Below are positions 45,695-55,599 of a DNA stretch of 64,000 nucleotides, in pieces. Position 1 is the stretch's first letter, and every line of letters begins with the position of its first letter. Under the pieces are notes generated by a model. The model was not told the origin of the DNA and did no database searches. It saw only the letters and a list, made by a program, of their open reading frames with translations. A program made the position numbers and the translations under genes. Source of the DNA: Roseibium litorale (GTDB lineage Bacteria; Pseudomonadota; Alphaproteobacteria; Rhizobiales; Stappiaceae); the NCBI RefSeq assembly GCF_014842915.1, contig NZ_JACYXI010000001.1:248001-312000 (forward strand). Direction: 5' to 3'.

Positions 45695-48073
45695 TCAGGC
45701 AGAAACGGCAAAAAGCGTCTCAAGTTTGGCCTTCACCCCCCTGATCAGGTCGGGATCCGCTTTCAGCTTCGGCTCCTCCTCTTCGAGGATCGCCCTGAAG
45801 ATCTGGTGGCGGAGTTCTTCTTCCTCCTCCGCATCCGGCTTGCCAGGCCCTGCGGCGGACAAGACCACACTGATGAGACGGTCTGCCGCATTGAGGCGGC
45901 CCCACAAGTAGTCGTGCTCACGCCAGCTCCGGTTGAAAAAGGCGCCGAAAGAGTTGAGCGCTGCCCCTTTCAAGCGGAACCCTTCCCCACTCAGCCGGCA
46001 GGCATCTTTCGGACTGATCCGGTCGACCAGAACTTCACTGACCTCCGAAAAGTCGTTGCTTTGCAGAAGCGGCAAGGTCACCAGATCGTAAAAGGCGAAC
46101 CCGACATAGCTGCGAAGAAGATCCCGCCAAAGGTCATTGGGCAGAAGCTCCGCCCCCTTTACCGCAAAAAGCTCATCCTGAAGCCTGTCCAGATCCGGCA
46201 GCCCCATGAGGGATTTCAGCCGGTCCAGCGTGGCTTGCAATTTGGCTGAGCTTTCCGGGCTGGGGCCATCACGCTCCACTTCGGCCAGCTGAGAAGCCAG
46301 TTCAACCGTAGACTTACCGTAAAAGCCAGCGTCCCAACGGTGAGCCAGATGATCAATCTGCTCATAAAGCAGGCTCTTGAAATGATCGACCTTTCCAGGG
46401 TCCGCGCTGGATGCCTCATCACGCAGTCGCGACTGATAGTAGCTGTTGAGTTTGCGGATGGCGAAGCGGAGACGGCGGACACGGAAGTCCACATCCAGAC
46501 CACGAAGAAACAGCACCACGTCATCCCCGGCTTCTGGCGGCCCGTCCTCCAGGCTTCTGGTCAAACGCTCCATATAGACTGCAAGGCAGGAAAGCAGCTC
46601 ATCCTGTCTCAGATTTTGCCCCTGAGACCGTGCCAGCGAGACCATAAGGTTGGACAACCGGAGAGAGACGGCCTGAAGTTTCAAGGCCTCATAATTCAAA
46701 AAGGCGTAACCCGCCTGCCGGTGCGCTGTCTTATTGGCCTCAGCCCTGTATCTGGTCAGCGCCTCCGGCTTGATCCGTCCCCGGTTCGGCACGATTTTGC
46801 GGACGGCCTTGTCAACGACGGGAGCTGCTGCCGAGATGGTCTGGGCAAGCCAGCGCCCCCTGCGGTTTCGCTCTTCAATATCACGGAGATCGTCGCCCAC
46901 TGGCTCGTTCCGGGGAATGTGAGCCAGAGAAGCCAGGATTGTGCGGAAGAAGCCAGGCAGTGGCGGCTGAACGGCTTCCGGATCTCTTACGGCAGCCGGC
47001 ACAGGGTCGACATAGATAAGCCGGCGCGCAACTTCCCGCGCAGCTGGACGGTTGCGGATCGCTTCAATGACCGGGCTGAAAGGCTTGTTCATAACGACGC
47101 TGCCATCCACGAAACAGCGGTGTGAAAGATCGTCCTCTTTCAATTCCAGGCCACGGGACAGAAAGTCCTGCCGGTGCGGCCAATCTTCTCTTCGCCCAGC
47201 CAGCACATGATCCATTTCCAGAACCGTCGCAGGCGGAAAGGCACCGGGAAATGAAGAGGTTGCCCGTGCCGCAAACACGAGCTCCGGAACACTGTCTGGG
47301 CCCAAATCGCTTTGCAGGAAGAACGGCACCCTATGGACAGCCCGGAAGTTCAAAAGCCGCCGGTGATCCCACTCCTCCACATATGCCGGATCGTCAATGT
47401 GAATGCGCCTGACCTGCCCCCGGTAGTCCGTCAACGTAACGAAGAGATCAAGCGCCTGGCTGCGCGGAATAAGGGTGGCGCCAGGCTTGTGGTGGCGGTC
47501 CATCTCGCGGCAGGCGTCAAGCATCCAGCCGCTGTAGCGCTCGCCTGAAAACGGCGGTGTGAACCAGCGCGATTGCATCAAGGTGCGCAGCTTTTCCCGG
47601 GTTTCCGCATCCTCGATATCAGTTTTCAGCTGCGTGGAGATCATCCGGTCGAGAACCGGGCTGATCCCTGACTTCAAATAGCCTTTCAAGCCATTCTGCG
47701 GACGGGCAAGTTCGGTCACGTCCGCGTTCTTCAGCCAGAGGGAGGTATGCGCATCAAGCGGCAGATCATGAGCGATGGCCCGGGCCAGCATGATACCGTT
47801 GACGCCGCCTGCAGAGGCCCCGGCAATGGCGTCAACGACGACCCTCATGTCCAGGGTCTGGCCGATCCGGTCAAGCAGAGTTTCATAGGCAAGCTGAGTG
47901 GGGGATGGAGCGCGCTCCATGACAGGCGCAACACCGTTGCGCCCTATCCGCTCGCTCCTGCAGGCCGACGCCCTGACAAGATTGAGCACCTCGCGGCTCA
48001 CGCCATGCATGTAGATGGCAAGCGACACGCCGCCATAAAAGACGAGCGCCAGTCTGAGTTCGATTTCCTTCAT
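45695..48073 (-). CDS. Patatin-like phospholipase family protein
   Basis: 792 residues. The patatin catalytic dyad is present: Ser87 in GASAGG and Asp323 in FVDGSVVMNKPF. The oxyanion stretch near the N terminus is LVFYGGVSLAIYMHG. A long helical C-terminal region (about 400-790) without recognised domain follows, as in the TIGR03607/DUF3376 group. It probably hydrolyses phospholipid acyl esters in the cytoplasm or at the membrane. It heads a leftward group with the three di-iron hydroxylases. Confidence 0.9.
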   Translation of the reverse strand: MKEIELRLALVFYGGVSLAIYMHGVSREVLNLVRASACRSERIGRNGVAPVMERAPSPTQLAYETLLDRIGQTLDMRVVVDAIAGASAGGVNGIMLARAIAHDLPLDAHTSLWLKNADVTELARPQNGLKGYLKSGISPVLDRMISTQLKTDIEDAETREKLRTLMQSRWFTPPFSGERYSGWMLDACREMDRHHKPGATLIPRSQALDLFVTLTDYRGQVRRIHIDDPAYVEEWDHRRLLNFRAVHRVPFFLQSDLGPDSVPELVFAARATSSFPGAFPPATVLEMDHVLAGRREDWPHRQDFLSRGLELKEDDLSHRCFVDGSVVMNKPFSPVIEAIRNRPAAREVARRLIYVDPVPAAVRDPEAVQPPLPGFFRTILASLAHIPRNEPVGDDLRDIEERNRRGRWLAQTISAAAPVVDKAVRKIVPNRGRIKPEALTRYRAEANKTAHRQAGYAFLNYEALKLQAVSLRLSNLMVSLARSQGQNLRQDELLSCLAVYMERLTRSLEDGPPEAGDDVVLFLRGLDVDFRVRRLRFAIRKLNSYYQSRLRDEASSADPGKVDHFKSLLYEQIDHLAHRWDAGFYGKSTVELASQLAEVERDGPSPESSAKLQATLDRLKSLMGLPDLDRLQDELFAVKGAELLPNDLWRDLLRSYVGFAFYDLVTLPLLQSNDFSEVSEVLVDRISPKDACRLSGEGFRLKGAALNSFGAFFNRSWREHDYLWGRLNAADRLISVVLSAAGPGKPDAEEEEELRHQIFRAILEEEEPKLKADPDLIRGVKAKLETLFAVSA

Positions 48074-48282
48074 GGACGAAGTTCCCAAGAGCAGCCCGGT
48101 TTCTCCCCCACAAGCTGCTTCCCGTCTGAAAGCTTAGACCCAATCCCTTAACGGAGCCCTGCAGCCAAAGGCATGCCCAGCTACGGACTGTCTCTGGTGA
48201 AAGCGGAACTATAAGTCTTGAAGCAGATCAAACGAGGGCGGGCAAATTCGCCCGGTACCGGCACCCAGCCAGCCTGCTCCGG

Positions 48283-48582
48283 TCAGCGGAATGCGCCTTC
48301 AGGACGGTAACGGTCCATCGTCTGGTCCAGCAGTTCATTGGTGATCCGGGGATTGGCCTTTTGCAAGCAGGGCAGCAACAAGGCCTTGTTGGCCTGCTGC
48401 TGGGCGCGGCTCGGATATTTGCCGGGCTCCGGCCGGACTGGATCGAAACAGGTGAGAAAGACCTGTTCTTCGATGCCCAGGTCCGCGGCAATCTTGTCTG
48501 TCGGACGGTTCGGATCCCTGTCCGCCAGAGCAAAGCTGGTGAGTCCGCACAAGACAACACCCGCCAGAAGCATGATCTTCAT
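48283..48582 (-). CDS. Small periplasmic protein coupled to rarA
   Basis: 99 residues from ATG 48582, which overlaps the TGA of rarA (ATGA). The signal peptide is MKIMLLAGVVLCGLTSFALA; the mature part begins DRDPNRPTDKIAADLGIEEQ and contains two cysteines (FLTCFDPVRP, LLPCLQKANP) that may pair. I do not recognise the family. Its position downstream of rarA suggests only shared transcription. Confidence 0.75.
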   Translation of the reverse strand: MKIMLLAGVVLCGLTSFALADRDPNRPTDKIAADLGIEEQVFLTCFDPVRPEPGKYPSRAQQQANKALLLPCLQKANPRITNELLDQTMDRYRPEGAFR

Positions 48583-49886
48583 GAGTTCCGTTCCTTCCTC
48601 AGCCTTGACCAATAATCGAGCCGCTTGCGCAATTCGCGCTCAAAGCCGCGCTCAGGCGGATCGTAATAGGTCTGGCGGCCCATGGCCTCAGGAAAGTAGT
48701 CCTGCCCCGAAAATCCGTCCGGCTCATCATGGTCATACCGGTAGCCGTCACCATAGCCTTCTGACTTCATCAGCTTGGTCGGCGCATTCAAGATATGCTT
48801 GGGCGGCAGCAAGGACCCCTTGCTCTTGGCGTCGCGCTTGGCGGCCTTGTAGGCCACATAAACGCCGTTGGATTTCGGCGCGGTCGCTAGATAGACCACG
48901 GTCTGCGCCAGGGCCAGTTCTCCCTCCGGAGAGCCAAGCATCTGATAGGCATCACGCGAGGCATTTGCCTGAACCAATGCATTGGGATCGGCCAGCCCTA
49001 TATCTTCCACCGCCATGCGGATAAGACGGCGGGCAAGATAAAGCGGATCCTCTCCCCCATCCAGCATCCGGCAGAACCAGTAGAGCGCCGCGTCGGGATC
49101 GGAGCCGCGCACGGACTTGTGCAAGGCGGAAATCAGATTGTAATGCCCGTCGGCGCTTTTGTCATAGATCGGGGCCCGGCGCTGAACTATCTCCTGCAGC
49201 CGCTCGGCATCGAACACTTCCCCCTCGCCTGCCGCACGCCAGACATCCTCGGCCAGGGTCAAGGCAGAGCGGCCGTCGCCGTCTGCCATGCGCACAAGAA
49301 CCTGCCGGGCATCCCCATCCAGCGGCAGCGGACGGTCTTCCATTTCCTCTGCCCGCGTCAGCAGAAGATGAAGCGCTTCGTTGTGAAGCGAGTGGAAGGT
49401 CATCACATGGGAGCGGGACAGGAGAGCGGCGTTCAGCTCAAAGGACGGGTTCTCCGTGGTCGCCCCGACAAGTGTGATCGTGCCATCTTCCATGACCGGC
49501 AGGAAGCTGTCCTGCTGGGCCTTGTTGAAACGATGGATCTCGTCCACGAACAGGAGCGTGGAACGCCCGGACAAACGCCGTGCTCGCGCTGTCTCAAACA
49601 CTTTCTTGAGATCCGCGACACCGGAAAAGATCGCCGAGATCTGCTCGAATTCCAGATCGGTCTCGTGGGCGAGCAGACGGGCGATGGTCGTCTTGCCGGT
49701 TCCAGGAGGGCCCCAGAAGATCAGCGACCCGAGTGTCCGGGTCTTGAGCATGCGGGCAAGCGTTCCTTGAGGGCCAAGGAGATGTTCCTGTCCCACCACG
49801 TCCTGCAGCCGCTGCGGCCGCATCCTGTCTGCCAGAGGGCGCGGGCCGGAAACGGCCAGCCCTGAAGCCTGAAACAAATCACTCAT
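48579..49886 (-). CDS. rarA: Replication-associated recombination protein RarA (MgsA)
   Basis: 435 residues. Walker A GPPGTGKT at 59-66, Walker B LLFVDEIHRF at 111-120, sensor 1 in GATTENPSFELN, and the RarA tetramerisation region LARRLIRMAVEDIGLADPNA. It acts at stalled or collapsed replication forks. Gene order with degQ, crcB and rluC is one I recall as common in Rhizobiales. Confidence 0.96.
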   Translation of the reverse strand: MSDLFQASGLAVSGPRPLADRMRPQRLQDVVGQEHLLGPQGTLARMLKTRTLGSLIFWGPPGTGKTTIARLLAHETDLEFEQISAIFSGVADLKKVFETARARRLSGRSTLLFVDEIHRFNKAQQDSFLPVMEDGTITLVGATTENPSFELNAALLSRSHVMTFHSLHNEALHLLLTRAEEMEDRPLPLDGDARQVLVRMADGDGRSALTLAEDVWRAAGEGEVFDAERLQEIVQRRAPIYDKSADGHYNLISALHKSVRGSDPDAALYWFCRMLDGGEDPLYLARRLIRMAVEDIGLADPNALVQANASRDAYQMLGSPEGELALAQTVVYLATAPKSNGVYVAYKAAKRDAKSKGSLLPPKHILNAPTKLMKSEGYGDGYRYDHDEPDGFSGQDYFPEAMGRQTYYDPPERGFERELRKRLDYWSRLRKERNS

Positions 49887-49958
49887 ACCGCTCTTTTAGA
49901 ATATTTCCAGCCTGGCCCAAATCAGGAAATCGGCTTCCAGCTTAGAAATTCAACCGAC

Positions 49959-49989
49959 CGTGCCGGCGGGGCCTCTGCCCGCCGGCACG
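49959..49989 (-). terminator. Hairpin after the Do protease gene
   Basis: Perfect 12-base arms CGTGCCGGCGGG and CCCGCCGGCACG with a 7-base loop, starting 10 bases past the protease stop. There is no strong T run, so it may be an RNA-stabilising stem as much as a terminator. Confidence 0.6.
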
Positions 49990-49998
49990 AAGAACCGT

Positions 49999-51456
49999 TC
50001 AGCCACGCAGGACCATGCGCGAGACTTCCCCGCCGCGCTCGATATCCAGCTGCCAGAGCCGCGGATGCAGACGGGTCATGGCGTCAAGCGCCCGGGTACT
50101 TTCCACCTTGTCCTCGTTGATCGCCCGGATGATGTCGCCCGGACGCAGGCCAACCCGCTCGGCGGTGCTGCCCGGCTGAATGGCAGAAATCACGACGCCT
50201 TCAAACTTGTCGTCAAGGCGCAGCTCATCTGCCACAGCCGGGGACAGGTTCATCACCGTCGCCCCTTCAAAGGGCGAATATTCCTTCAGCTCACGCGTGT
50301 CACGCGGAGTGGTTTCGGGAGCAGCCTCAAGTTTCACCTTGAGCGTCTTTTCCTTGCCATCGCGCAGCACGGTGAAGGTTGCCGTCTCTCCCAGTTTCTT
50401 GGTTACAAACCGGTAGCCAAAGGAATTGGGGTCCAGCACTTCCTTGCCATCGACAGCGATCACCAGATCGCTGATCTCAAGACCTGCGGCCTCTGCGGGA
50501 GAGTCTGGATAGATCTTTGTAACGATCACGCCCCTAGGCCGGTCGAGATTGAGCGCTTCCGCAATTTCCGAATTGACCAGCTGCATGGTCGCGCCAAGCC
50601 AGGGTCGCTGAACCTTGCCGCCATTTTCCGCAGCCGACGCAATGAACTGGACCATATGGGCAGGAATGGCAAAACCGATGCCATTGGAGCCGCCCGAGCG
50701 GCTGAAGATCGCGGTGTTCACGCCAACCAGATTGCCGTTCATGTCGACCAGCGCGCCACCGGAGTTGCCCGGGTTGATCGCCGCATCGGTCTGAATGAAG
50801 AACTGATAGTCGCTGACGCCGACCTGGGTCCGGGCCAATGCGGAGACAATGCCCTGCGTCACGGTCTGCCCGACACCGAAGGGATTGCCGATGGCCAGAA
50901 CGATATCGCCAACCTGAAGACTGTCGGAGTCGGCAAACTGCACGAAGTCGAAGGGGCCATCGCCCTTGATCTTGAGCACGGCCAGATCGGTGCGCTCATC
51001 CATCAGCACCACGTCCGCATCATACTCACGTTTGTCGGCAAGGGCGACACGGACCTCATCCGCATCCTTGATGACGTGATGGTTGGTGATGACGATCCCA
51101 TCGGCTGAGATGATCACCCCGGATCCGAGAGACGATTGCACCCGTTCCTGCGGCCGGCCTAACGGCTGCCCAGGATCCCCGAAGAACCGGCGGAAGAACG
51201 GATCGTCGAACAAGGGAGACATGCGCCGCTGCTGCTGGATTACTTTGCGGCTTGCGTAAACGTTGACAACCGCAGGGGCCACGCGCTTCACGATAGGTGC
51301 GAAAGACAGTTTCATTTCCGTAGCGCTTTGCGGAACCTGACGGCCATCAGTGCCTTCTGCCTGCACTGGTGCCCCCAGAACGGCCGGCAGCATCATCGCG
51401 GCCAGAAGGGCTCCTAAAAACTTCCGCCCGGTCCGGACGGCGTTCATTCGTTGCAT
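49999..51456 (-). CDS. degQ: Periplasmic Do/DegQ-type serine protease
   Basis: 485 residues. A signal peptide (AVRTGRKFLGALLAAMMLPA, cleaved near residue 33) precedes the trypsin-like domain with His127 (TNHHV), Asp157 (ERTDLAV) and Ser232 (GNSGGAL). Two PDZ domains follow (PDSPAEAAGLEISDLVIAVD; PGSTAERVGLRPGDIIRAIN). It is a periplasmic quality-control protease/chaperone. ATG 51456 is taken; a second Met at 51447 is possible. Confidence 0.95.
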   Translation of the reverse strand: MQRMNAVRTGRKFLGALLAAMMLPAVLGAPVQAEGTDGRQVPQSATEMKLSFAPIVKRVAPAVVNVYASRKVIQQQRRMSPLFDDPFFRRFFGDPGQPLGRPQERVQSSLGSGVIISADGIVITNHHVIKDADEVRVALADKREYDADVVLMDERTDLAVLKIKGDGPFDFVQFADSDSLQVGDIVLAIGNPFGVGQTVTQGIVSALARTQVGVSDYQFFIQTDAAINPGNSGGALVDMNGNLVGVNTAIFSRSGGSNGIGFAIPAHMVQFIASAAENGGKVQRPWLGATMQLVNSEIAEALNLDRPRGVIVTKIYPDSPAEAAGLEISDLVIAVDGKEVLDPNSFGYRFVTKKLGETATFTVLRDGKEKTLKVKLEAAPETTPRDTRELKEYSPFEGATVMNLSPAVADELRLDDKFEGVVISAIQPGSTAERVGLRPGDIIRAINEDKVESTRALDAMTRLHPRLWQLDIERGGEVSRMVLRG

Positions 51457-51550
51457 ACCTGCTACTCCCTCGCCGATACGATTCCCTTCAGGAAACCGGA
51501 ATCGCAGTTACATGGCAGATTGGGACGAAAAATGGCAATGCCAGCACAAA

Positions 51551-51583
51551 GAAAAACGGCCGCTGGGGGAACCGGCGGCCGTT
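51551..51583 (-). terminator. Terminator of the chemoreceptor gene
   Basis: On the minus strand, stem AACGGCCGC/GCGGCCGTT (51555-51583) with extra CGG/loop, followed by a TTTTT run. It lies between the degQ start and the end of the chemoreceptor gene. Confidence 0.75.
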
Positions 51584-51605
51584 GATCATTTGACATTCAG
51601 ATCCG

Positions 51606-53789
51606 TCAGGCGGAACGGACCTGACCGAGGAAGTTCTTCACTTCCGCATCAAGATGCGTAGCCTGGTCGGAGAGATCTTCGACGGAGCCTACGAACATGA
51701 CGGCCGCTTCGCTGGTCCTGCCCGAAATCTCCAGAACATTTGAAATGTCCTCGGAGACCTTGGAGGTGCCCACAGCAGCACGCTGGGTGTTTTCCGCTAT
51801 GCCGCGGGTCGCGAAGCTCTGCTCGGTCACTGCCGCAGACACTTCCGTCACCGAGTGGCTGATCTCATTGATCGTTTCCTGAATATCGCCGATCGCGGAC
51901 ACAGCTTCTTCTGTCGCCTGCCGGATGGCATCGATCTGCTGCTGGATTTCGCCTGTCGCCTTGCCGGTCTGGGAAGCAAGTTCCTTAACCTCGGAAGCAA
52001 CCACGGCAAATCCGCGTCCAGCTTCCCCGGCACGGGCAGCCTCGATTGTGGCGTTCAGAGCCAGAAGGTTGGTCTGGTCAGCAATGTCGCTGATCAGGGT
52101 GACAACCTCACCAATCCGGTTTGCAGCCTCAGCCAGCGAGCGCACAGTATCGTTGGTCGACTGAGCCCGGGCCGTCGCCGTCTGGGCAACACTTGCGGAC
52201 CGTTCAATCAAGGAGGAAATTTCCTGGATCGAGCTGGACAGCTGATCGGAAGCGGTCGCAATCGACTGCACTTCGTTCATGGCATCAGCAGAAACCTGAG
52301 CGGCCCGTGAAGAGGATTCGCCCGAAACGGTCATCATCTGGCGCATTTCTTCGGCAGATCCGCGCAGGCTTGAGACGGACTTAGCAACGCTGTCGACCAC
52401 CCGGCCAACAGAGTCTTCAAACTCGGCCGCGAGATGACCCAGCATTTCCTGACGCTGTTCGGCAGCGCTGCGGGCATTCCGGGCGTCTTCCTCAGCGCGC
52501 CGCTCCTGCTCCTCCACCGCATTCTGGCGTATCTTGAGCACCGCATGGCCAATGTCGCCGATTTCGTCTCCGCGCTTTGCAGCGGTAATCTCAGCGGTCG
52601 TGTTACCGGAAGCAATTGCTTCCAGCGCTCGGACCAGCGTCCCCAGCGGGCGGGTTATGGACCGGGAGAACAGAAGAGCGATCACAGCGGCAATCAAAAC
52701 CGTAATGAGCGTAAGCAAGGCCATCGAATTCCGCATGGACGTCACGCTGGCCAGAGTTTCCTCGGCTGAACGCTCCGCGACAATGGCCCAGTTGCTGCCC
52801 TGAAAGCTGACCGGCGTTGCGACAATCATGCGGTCGACGCCGTCGGTGCCGGTGACAATGCCCGCCGCTTCCTTGCCAGCGATCGCGTCATCCACCACTG
52901 CATTGCTGACCTTGGCAGTCAGGGCTGTCGGCGCTTCAGCAAGCGGCTGGTTGGTGATCAGCGTCCCTGAGGAATCGACAATATAGACCTGACCGGTTTC
53001 CCCGAGGCCCTCGCGATCATTGGTGATTGTTTCCAGATAGCGCGGCTCGATCCGCACCATGATGACACCGGCCAGCTCTTCACCCGAGAAGGTGGTGATG
53101 AAGGATGGCTGAGCGATGAACATCGCGGGATTGCCGCCCACCACATCATAGGGCTCGAAACTCGTGTGAATCTGCTGGCCCTTGGGAGCCCCAATGGCTT
53201 CCGCGAACGCCTTGCCGATGCCCAGGTCCTTCAATGGCCCCTCTGTGACCACCTCAAGAAAATCGCCAGCCTTCGTCACGCTGTAGATGACCCGGCCTTC
53301 CTTGTTGATCGCGTAGATGTCAGCATAGCCGTGGTTGGCCCAGGACGAATGAAAACTGCCGTGAACATCCGTATGCCGCCAGGCATACATGGTCTTGCTG
53401 TCCTTGCCAGTCAGCTCGGCACGCGACTTCGCATCAGATCCATCAGGCTGAAAGTAGGCGGAGAGCTGGGCCCGGTCTGCATCCAGATTTACGAGAGCTG
53501 AGTTCATCTCGTTGAATGCCAGCGCGGCGGCCGCACCAGAGGCGATAGAGGATAAGTCGCCGGAAAGACTGTTCAGCTCGCTTTTCAACAGCCCCTTGCG
53601 GGAATTCCCAAGCATCGCGAGTTCATTGGAAGCCGCGTCAGTCATCCCGTCGCGGGCAGCCATATAACCGCCTACCCCCACCGCAAGGCACGAAGCTAAG
53701 GTCACACCGACCATGAGTGCGGGCACAACCACCGACAACTTCAAAAACCGGTTCCGCTTGCGCGAAACGGTGTCCACCCCAACCGACAT
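51606..53789 (-). CDS. Methyl-accepting chemotaxis protein with extracytoplasmic sensor
   Basis: 727 residues from ATG 53789 (GGGGGAG upstream). First membrane helix about 15-42, an extracytoplasmic dCache-type sensor of about 300 residues (including TYVIDSSGTL-like IVDSSGTLITNQPLAEAP), the second membrane helix MALLTLITVLIAAVIALLFS, HAMP, then the MA signalling hairpin with [20 protein letters not shown]. It senses an external ligand for chemotaxis or a related CheA pathway. It sits between rplQ and degQ, where I do not expect a chemoreceptor. Confidence 0.93.
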   Translation of the reverse strand: MSVGVDTVSRKRNRFLKLSVVVPALMVGVTLASCLAVGVGGYMAARDGMTDAASNELAMLGNSRKGLLKSELNSLSGDLSSIASGAAAALAFNEMNSALVNLDADRAQLSAYFQPDGSDAKSRAELTGKDSKTMYAWRHTDVHGSFHSSWANHGYADIYAINKEGRVIYSVTKAGDFLEVVTEGPLKDLGIGKAFAEAIGAPKGQQIHTSFEPYDVVGGNPAMFIAQPSFITTFSGEELAGVIMVRIEPRYLETITNDREGLGETGQVYIVDSSGTLITNQPLAEAPTALTAKVSNAVVDDAIAGKEAAGIVTGTDGVDRMIVATPVSFQGSNWAIVAERSAEETLASVTSMRNSMALLTLITVLIAAVIALLFSRSITRPLGTLVRALEAIASGNTTAEITAAKRGDEIGDIGHAVLKIRQNAVEEQERRAEEDARNARSAAEQRQEMLGHLAAEFEDSVGRVVDSVAKSVSSLRGSAEEMRQMMTVSGESSSRAAQVSADAMNEVQSIATASDQLSSSIQEISSLIERSASVAQTATARAQSTNDTVRSLAEAANRIGEVVTLISDIADQTNLLALNATIEAARAGEAGRGFAVVASEVKELASQTGKATGEIQQQIDAIRQATEEAVSAIGDIQETINEISHSVTEVSAAVTEQSFATRGIAENTQRAAVGTSKVSEDISNVLEISGRTSEAAVMFVGSVEDLSDQATHLDAEVKNFLGQVRSA

Positions 53790-53933
53790 CGGAACTCCCC
53801 CGGAATTGAAAATCATTGAGGGGAGAATGAGTCGTGGACCTTAAAATATCGATAATTGTCCGGATACAATCAAAATTTGGTCTGTCAATTGCTTCATGGT
53901 GAACATGGCTCGTCATATCCTCTCCGTAACGCA

Positions 53934-53963
53934 AAGAAGGCGGGCACAATGGCCCGCCTTCTT
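53934..53963 (-). terminator. Terminator of the ribosomal protein operon (after rplQ)
   Basis: Minus-strand stem AAGAAGGCGGGC/GCCCGCCTTCTT with a 6-base loop, starting 25 bases past the rplQ stop and ending in TTCTTT-like bases. Good size and place for the end of the alpha operon. Confidence 0.8.
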
Positions 53964-53987
53964 CCAATCGTTCGGCTTTAGCGCGAG

Positions 53988-54413
53988 TTACGCTGCAGCT
54001 TCGGCCGCCTGCTCAGCTTCAAAGCGTGCGCGGTCTTCAGCGCCGCGAGCGGACGGGTCGCGGTCGACCAGTTCGATCACAGCCATCGGCGCGCTGTCGC
54101 CATAACGGAAGCCAGCCTTCAGGACGCGGCTATAGCCACCCTGACGGTCCTTGTAACGCTCACCGAGGGTGTCGAACAGCTTCTTGACCATGGCGACGTC
54201 ACGGATCTGAGCGATCGCCTGACGGCGTGCATGGAGGTCGCCGCGCTTGCCAAGCGTGATGAGCTTGTCAATGATCGGCTTCATTTCTTTTGCCTTAGGC
54301 AGGGTCGTGACGATCTGCTCGTGCTTGATCAGCGACGCTGCCATGTTTGCGAACATAGCCTTGCGGTGGCTAGAGGTCCGGTTGAGCTTGCGGCCGGAAG
54401 TTCCGTGGCGCAT
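53988..54413 (-). CDS. rplQ: 50S ribosomal protein L17
   Basis: 141 residues beginning [20 protein letters not shown], the invariant L17 start. The last 25 residues form an Ala/Glu-rich tail, longer than the E. coli protein, as in other alphaproteobacteria. It is the last gene of the alpha operon, 76 bases downstream of rpoA, and is followed by a terminator hairpin. Confidence 0.98.
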   Translation of the reverse strand: MRHGTSGRKLNRTSSHRKAMFANMAASLIKHEQIVTTLPKAKEMKPIIDKLITLGKRGDLHARRQAIAQIRDVAMVKKLFDTLGERYKDRQGGYSRVLKAGFRYGDSAPMAVIELVDRDPSARGAEDRARFEAEQAAEAAA

Positions 54414-54489
54414 GGCCCTCTCCTTTGTATATCGGCCGGTAAGGCTTCAGCCTCCGTCCGGTTGGATCCTGAAGGGACGCGGACGTCCC

Positions 54490-55512
54490 TTAATACTGAT
54501 GGTCTTCGTAGCGCTTGGCGAGATCTTCGATGTTCTCCGGCGGCCAGTTGGCCACTTCCATACCCAGATGCAGACCCATCTGTGCGAGAACTTCCTTGAT
54601 CTCGTTGAGCGACTTGCGGCCGAAATTCGGCGTGCGCAGCATTTCCGCTTCGGTCTTCTGAATGAGATCACCAATATACACGATATTGTCGTTCTTCAGG
54701 CAGTTGGCCGAACGGACGGACAGCTCCAGCTCGTCGACCTTCTTGAGCAGCGCCGGGTTGAACGCCAGTTCCGGTACGGAATCTTCGGCGACTTCCCGCT
54801 GCGGCTCTTCGAAGTTGACGAAGATGGACAGCTGGTCCTGGAGGATGCGCGCAGCATAGGCAACAGCGTCATCCGGCTTCACCGAACCGTCGGTTTCAAC
54901 GGTCAGCGTAAGCTTGTCGTAGTCGAGAACCTGTCCTTCACGGGTGTTTTCCACCTTGTAGGACACCTTCTTGACCGGTGAGTAGAGGCTGTCGACCGGA
55001 ATAAGGCCAATCGGTGCATCTTCCGGACGGTTCCGGTCGGATGCGTGATAACCCTTGCCCGTGTTGACAGTGAACTCCATGCGGATTTCCGCGCCTTCAT
55101 CCAGCGTGCAGAGCACCAGTTCCGGATTGAGCACTTCCACGTCGCCGACCGTCTGAATGTCGCCTGCAGTCACTACGCCCGGCCCCTGCTTGCGCACTAC
55201 CATGCGCTTCGGGCCTTCACCTTCCATACGGATGGCGATTTCCTTGATGTTGAGGATGATGTCGGTGACATCTTCCCGGACACCCGGAATGGACGAGAAC
55301 TCGTGCAGGACACCATCGATCTGAACCGCGGTCACAGCTGCGCCCTGGAGGGACGACAGCAGGATGCGGCGCAGGGCGTTGCCGAGCGTCAGACCGTAGC
55401 CCCGTTCCAGAGGCTCGGCGATCACCGTTGCCATGAAGCGGGGATCTTCGCCCTGCTTCACTTCCAGCTTGGTCGGCTTGATGAGTTCTTGCCAGTTCTT
55501 TTGAATGGTCAC
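54490..55512 (-). CDS. rpoA: RNA polymerase alpha subunit
   Basis: 340 residues. The N-terminal dimerisation domain ([40 protein letters not shown]) and the C-terminal helix-hairpin domain ([20 protein letters not shown]) that contacts UP elements and activators are both intact, joined by an acidic linker ending about residue 240. Starts [20 protein letters not shown], the alphaproteobacterial form. Confidence 0.98.
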   Translation of the reverse strand: MTIQKNWQELIKPTKLEVKQGEDPRFMATVIAEPLERGYGLTLGNALRRILLSSLQGAAVTAVQIDGVLHEFSSIPGVREDVTDIILNIKEIAIRMEGEGPKRMVVRKQGPGVVTAGDIQTVGDVEVLNPELVLCTLDEGAEIRMEFTVNTGKGYHASDRNRPEDAPIGLIPVDSLYSPVKKVSYKVENTREGQVLDYDKLTLTVETDGSVKPDDAVAYAARILQDQLSIFVNFEEPQREVAEDSVPELAFNPALLKKVDELELSVRSANCLKNDNIVYIGDLIQKTEAEMLRTPNFGRKSLNEIKEVLAQMGLHLGMEVANWPPENIEDLAKRYEDHQY

Positions 55513-55599
55513 GTTTACGCCCCTTCGGCTATCCCGCCTGGCTTTTCCGCCAGACTATTCTTTGCCATTGGAGAAACAGATATCTAAGACGCAGAAGTC

